Assembly: GCA_035695825.1 (NCBI GenBank)
Contig: DASRRH010000026.1
Span: forward strand, 310,001-374,000
DNA from: JAKEFM01 sp035695825
GTDB lineage: Bacteria; Planctomycetota; UBA1135; JAKEFM01
DNA: 64,000 nt
Direction: 5' to 3'
Below, one piece after another: positions 62,086 to 64,000 of this stretch; within the stretch, counting starts at the first letter, position 1; the number at the start of each line of letters is the position of its first letter. A program made the position numbers and the translations under genes. The notes beneath the pieces were generated by a model, which searched no databases, was not told the origin of the DNA, and saw only the letters and a list, made by a program, of their open reading frames with translations.

Positions 62086-64000
62086 ATGCGCATTCCCTCC
62101 CTCGGGGCCTCCCGCCGCCGTCCCGGTCCGGGAGCCCTCTTCCTCTTCGCCCCTCTCCTTTTCGCGTTCGCCGCGCGGGCGCAGGAAACCGCTCCCCTCT
62201 CCGTCGAGGAGGTCGTCGCGCGATCGGAGCGGGCCGAGCTCGTCCGCGCGCTCGACCTCGGCCGGGAGCTCGGGAAGGCCGCCCGCGAGAACGCGGGCGT
62301 GCGGGAGGAGATCGCCCAGGCGCTCGCCACCGCCGCCCCGATGGCGCGCCTCGCCCTCGGCGCCGCCCTGGCGGAAGCGGGGGATGCGAACCCCGCCAAG
62401 GACGCGCTCCTTCCCCTCCTCGACGCGGGGATCCCGGAGCCGGTCGCCGAGGCCGCGGCGACGCTCGTCGGCCTCCCCCCCTTCCGGTCCGAGCCCGCCT
62501 CGGCGAAGGAGATCTCGAAGGCCCTCCTCGGGCGCCTGGAAGCGGCCTCGCTCCCGCCGATCGTGCGGCTGCGCGCCGCGACGAGCCTGTTCCTCGTCGG
62601 CGGAGGGGCCGAGAAGACGCGCGCCCGCTCGGAGCTGCGGGCGTTCCTCCGCTCGGAGGAGGAGAACCTGCGCGCGGAGGGGGCGCTCGCCCTCGCCTCG
62701 CTCGGGGACCGAGAGTTCCCCCGCGAGGAGCTGAAACGCCTGGCCGCAGAGCCCTCCGCCCGGGGCCAGCTCGCCCGCACCTATCTCGAGAGGGAGGCGA
62801 CGGAGAGGTACTACGACCGCCTCCTGCAGAAACAGCGCGAGTACTACGACAAGGAGGCGAACGCCCGCCCCTCGAAGCCCTTCGACGCGGGAGACCCGCA
62901 AGTCCTGGAGGAAATCATGCGGGACGTGCGGGAGTTCCACGTCCACGGCGATCAGTTCTCGAGGGAGGAGCTCGTCGCGGCGGCCGCCCGCGGCATGCTG
63001 AACCTCCTCGACCCGCACTCGACCTTCTTCACCGGGGAGGAGTTCCGCCGGTTCGCCTTCGACCTCAAGCCCGAGTACGGCGGGATCGGGGCGTTCGTCC
63101 GCACGATCGCAGGGATCTTCACGATCGTGCGCCCGATCTACCCGGGCCCGGCCGCCGAGATCGGGCTCCGCTCGGGGGACCGGGTCTTCTCCGTCGACGG
63201 CTGGGACACGCGCGGCCACGGCGAGGACGAGGTGATCAAGCGCCTCAAGGGGAAGCCCGGGACGCGGGTCAAGGTGAAGGTGCTGCGGCAGGGGTGGCCC
63301 GAACCGCGCGAGTTCGAGATCACGCGGGCCGAGATCAGCGTCCCCGTCCTCCACTCCGAGCTCTTCCCCGGCGGGGTCGGCTACGTCGAGCTGGTCGGGT
63401 TCGCGGAGAACTCCGCCCCGGAGCTCGACCGCGCCCTCGACGACCTCAAGCGCCGCGGGATGAAGGGGCTCATCCTCGACCTGCGGAACAACGAGGGGGG
63501 TCTCCTCAAGTCCGCGATCGAGGTCGCGAGCCGCTTCCTCCCGAAGGGGAAGAAGATCGTCTCGACGGAGGGGACCCGCGACGGGAAGGAGGAGCACTTC
63601 TCCCAGGGGAAGCTCGCCGTCCCCGAGAGCTTCCCCCTCGTCGTCCTCGCGAACGAGTTCTCCGCCTCCGCCTCCGAGATCGTCGCGGGGGCGCTCCAGG
63701 ACCACGGGCGCGCGAAGATCGTCGGGGAGCCGACCTACGGGAAGGGCTCCGTCCAGCAGCTGATCCCCCTCCACTCCCTCCCCGACGAGCAGTTCCAGGA
63801 CGAGAACGGGAACGAGATCTACGAGGAGTGGGAGAAGTCGAAGGACAACGTGATCCCGAACGGGAAGCACGACTTCGGGCCGCGGATCAAGCTCACGGTC
63901 GCGCGCTACCTCCTGCCGAGCGGGCGGAGCATCCACACGGAGACGGACAAGCAGGGGCGCGTCGTCCAGCCGGGGGGGATCTTCCCGGACGAGACGGTCG
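62086..64000 (+). CDS. S41-family C-terminal processing protease (3' end cut off)
   Basis: At least 638 residues of a secreted S41 protease. A signal peptide ends near residue 32 (AARAQE). Residues about 40-245 are a helical, HEAT-like domain that ordinary CtpA proteins lack. The catalytic module follows: HGDQFSREELVAAAARGMLNLLDPHS, a PDZ domain (about 325-400), then ILDLRNNEGGLL, the Ser528 region FSASASEIVAGALQD and Lys553 in YGKGSVQ, spaced 25 residues apart as in Prc. AAAAGG precedes the ATG. Confidence 0.93.
   Translation, partial: MRIPSLGASRRRPGPGALFLFAPLLFAFAARAQETAPLSVEEVVARSERAELVRALDLGRELGKAARENAGVREEIAQALATAAPMARLALGAALAEAGDANPAKDALLPLLDAGIPEPVAEAAATLVGLPPFRSEPASAKEISKALLGRLEAASLPPIVRLRAATSLFLVGGGAEKTRARSELRAFLRSEEENLRAEGALALASLGDREFPREELKRLAAEPSARGQLARTYLEREATERYYDRLLQKQREYYDKEANARPSKPFDAGDPQVLEEIMRDVREFHVHGDQFSREELVAAAARGMLNLLDPHSTFFTGEEFRRFAFDLKPEYGGIGAFVRTIAGIFTIVRPIYPGPAAEIGLRSGDRVFSVDGWDTRGHGEDEVIKRLKGKPGTRVKVKVLRQGWPEPREFEITRAEISVPVLHSELFPGGVGYVELVGFAENSAPELDRALDDLKRRGMKGLILDLRNNEGGLLKSAIEVASRFLPKGKKIVSTEGTRDGKEEHFSQGKLAVPESFPLVVLANEFSASASEIVAGALQDHGRAKIVGEPTYGKGSVQQLIPLHSLPDEQFQDENGNEIYEEWEKSKDNVIPNGKHDFGPRIKLTVARYLLPSGRSIHTETDKQGRVVQPGGIFPDETV

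Overview
The window is very GC-rich bacterial chromosome with almost no non-coding space. I count 57 protein genes, two of them cut by the window edges. I see no rRNA, tRNA, insertion sequence, prophage or CRISPR array. The gene set points to a Gram-negative cell: LpxH and GmhB for lipopolysaccharide, Wza/Wzz-type export, an exosortase and many lipoproteins. A pyruvoyl arginine decarboxylase, a deoxyhypusine-synthase homologue, an EF-P with an unusual loop and SUMF1-like proteins would fit Planctomycetota or a related uncultured phylum. The phylum is an inference, not something I can prove.

Layout. 1-5.9 kb (minus strand): a small sigma-like protein, an NtrC-type regulator, lpxH, cmk, rpsA and a truncated lipoprotein gene. 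6.2-8.0 kb (plus): two tandem toxin-antitoxin pairs (DUF433/DUF5615 and Phd/VapC), the second under a palindromic, apparently leaderless promoter. 8.0-10.2 kb (minus): speB, pdaD and a degenerate GGDEF protein. 10.2-10.45 kb: a probable independent small RNA on the minus strand, with promoter, nested hairpin and intrinsic terminator. 10.7-16.9 kb (plus): a secreted protein, rpoN, a deoxyhypusine-synthase homologue, efp and an SGNH-type protein. 16.9-23.5 kb (minus): two GT-C membrane glycosyltransferases, a B12/radical-SAM protein and a LOG-family protein. 23.6-27.3 kb (plus): an M14 peptidase, a PEGA lipoprotein and GmhB. 27.3-31.35 kb (minus): a FemAB-like protein, two GT2 enzymes and a SUMF1-like anchored protein. 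31.5-38.7 kb (plus): a signalling operon (pseudokinase, histidine kinase, NtrC regulator) followed by a 1274-residue TPR lipoprotein. 38.7-61.9 kb (minus): 21 genes with no gap above 22 bases, running moaC, accB, accC, a FecR-like protein, then an exopolysaccharide/exosortase operon. 62 kb to the end (plus): an S41 protease, truncated.

How the parts fit. PdaD and SpeB make putrescine from arginine. The deoxyhypusine-synthase homologue about 5 kb away could use it for a longer polyamine. The EF-P beside that enzyme lacks the lysine that polyamine-type modification would need. The exosortase operon makes nucleotide sugars (GlmS, a UDP-sugar dehydrogenase, UXS, epimerases, RfbA/B/D), assembles and exports a polysaccharide, and carries an exosortase-EpsI fusion, a DUF3473 deacetylase and an asparagine-synthetase-like amidotransferase. 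The nearby kinase/NtrC pair resembles the PrsK/PrsR arrangement of exosortase systems, and rpoN, which such regulators need, is also in the window.

Main points of interest: the EF-P/deoxyhypusine-synthase/putrescine association, the orphan RNA at 10.22-10.44 kb, the sigma-region-2-only protein coupled to an NtrC regulator, and the pseudokinase-led signalling operon beside the exosortase cluster.
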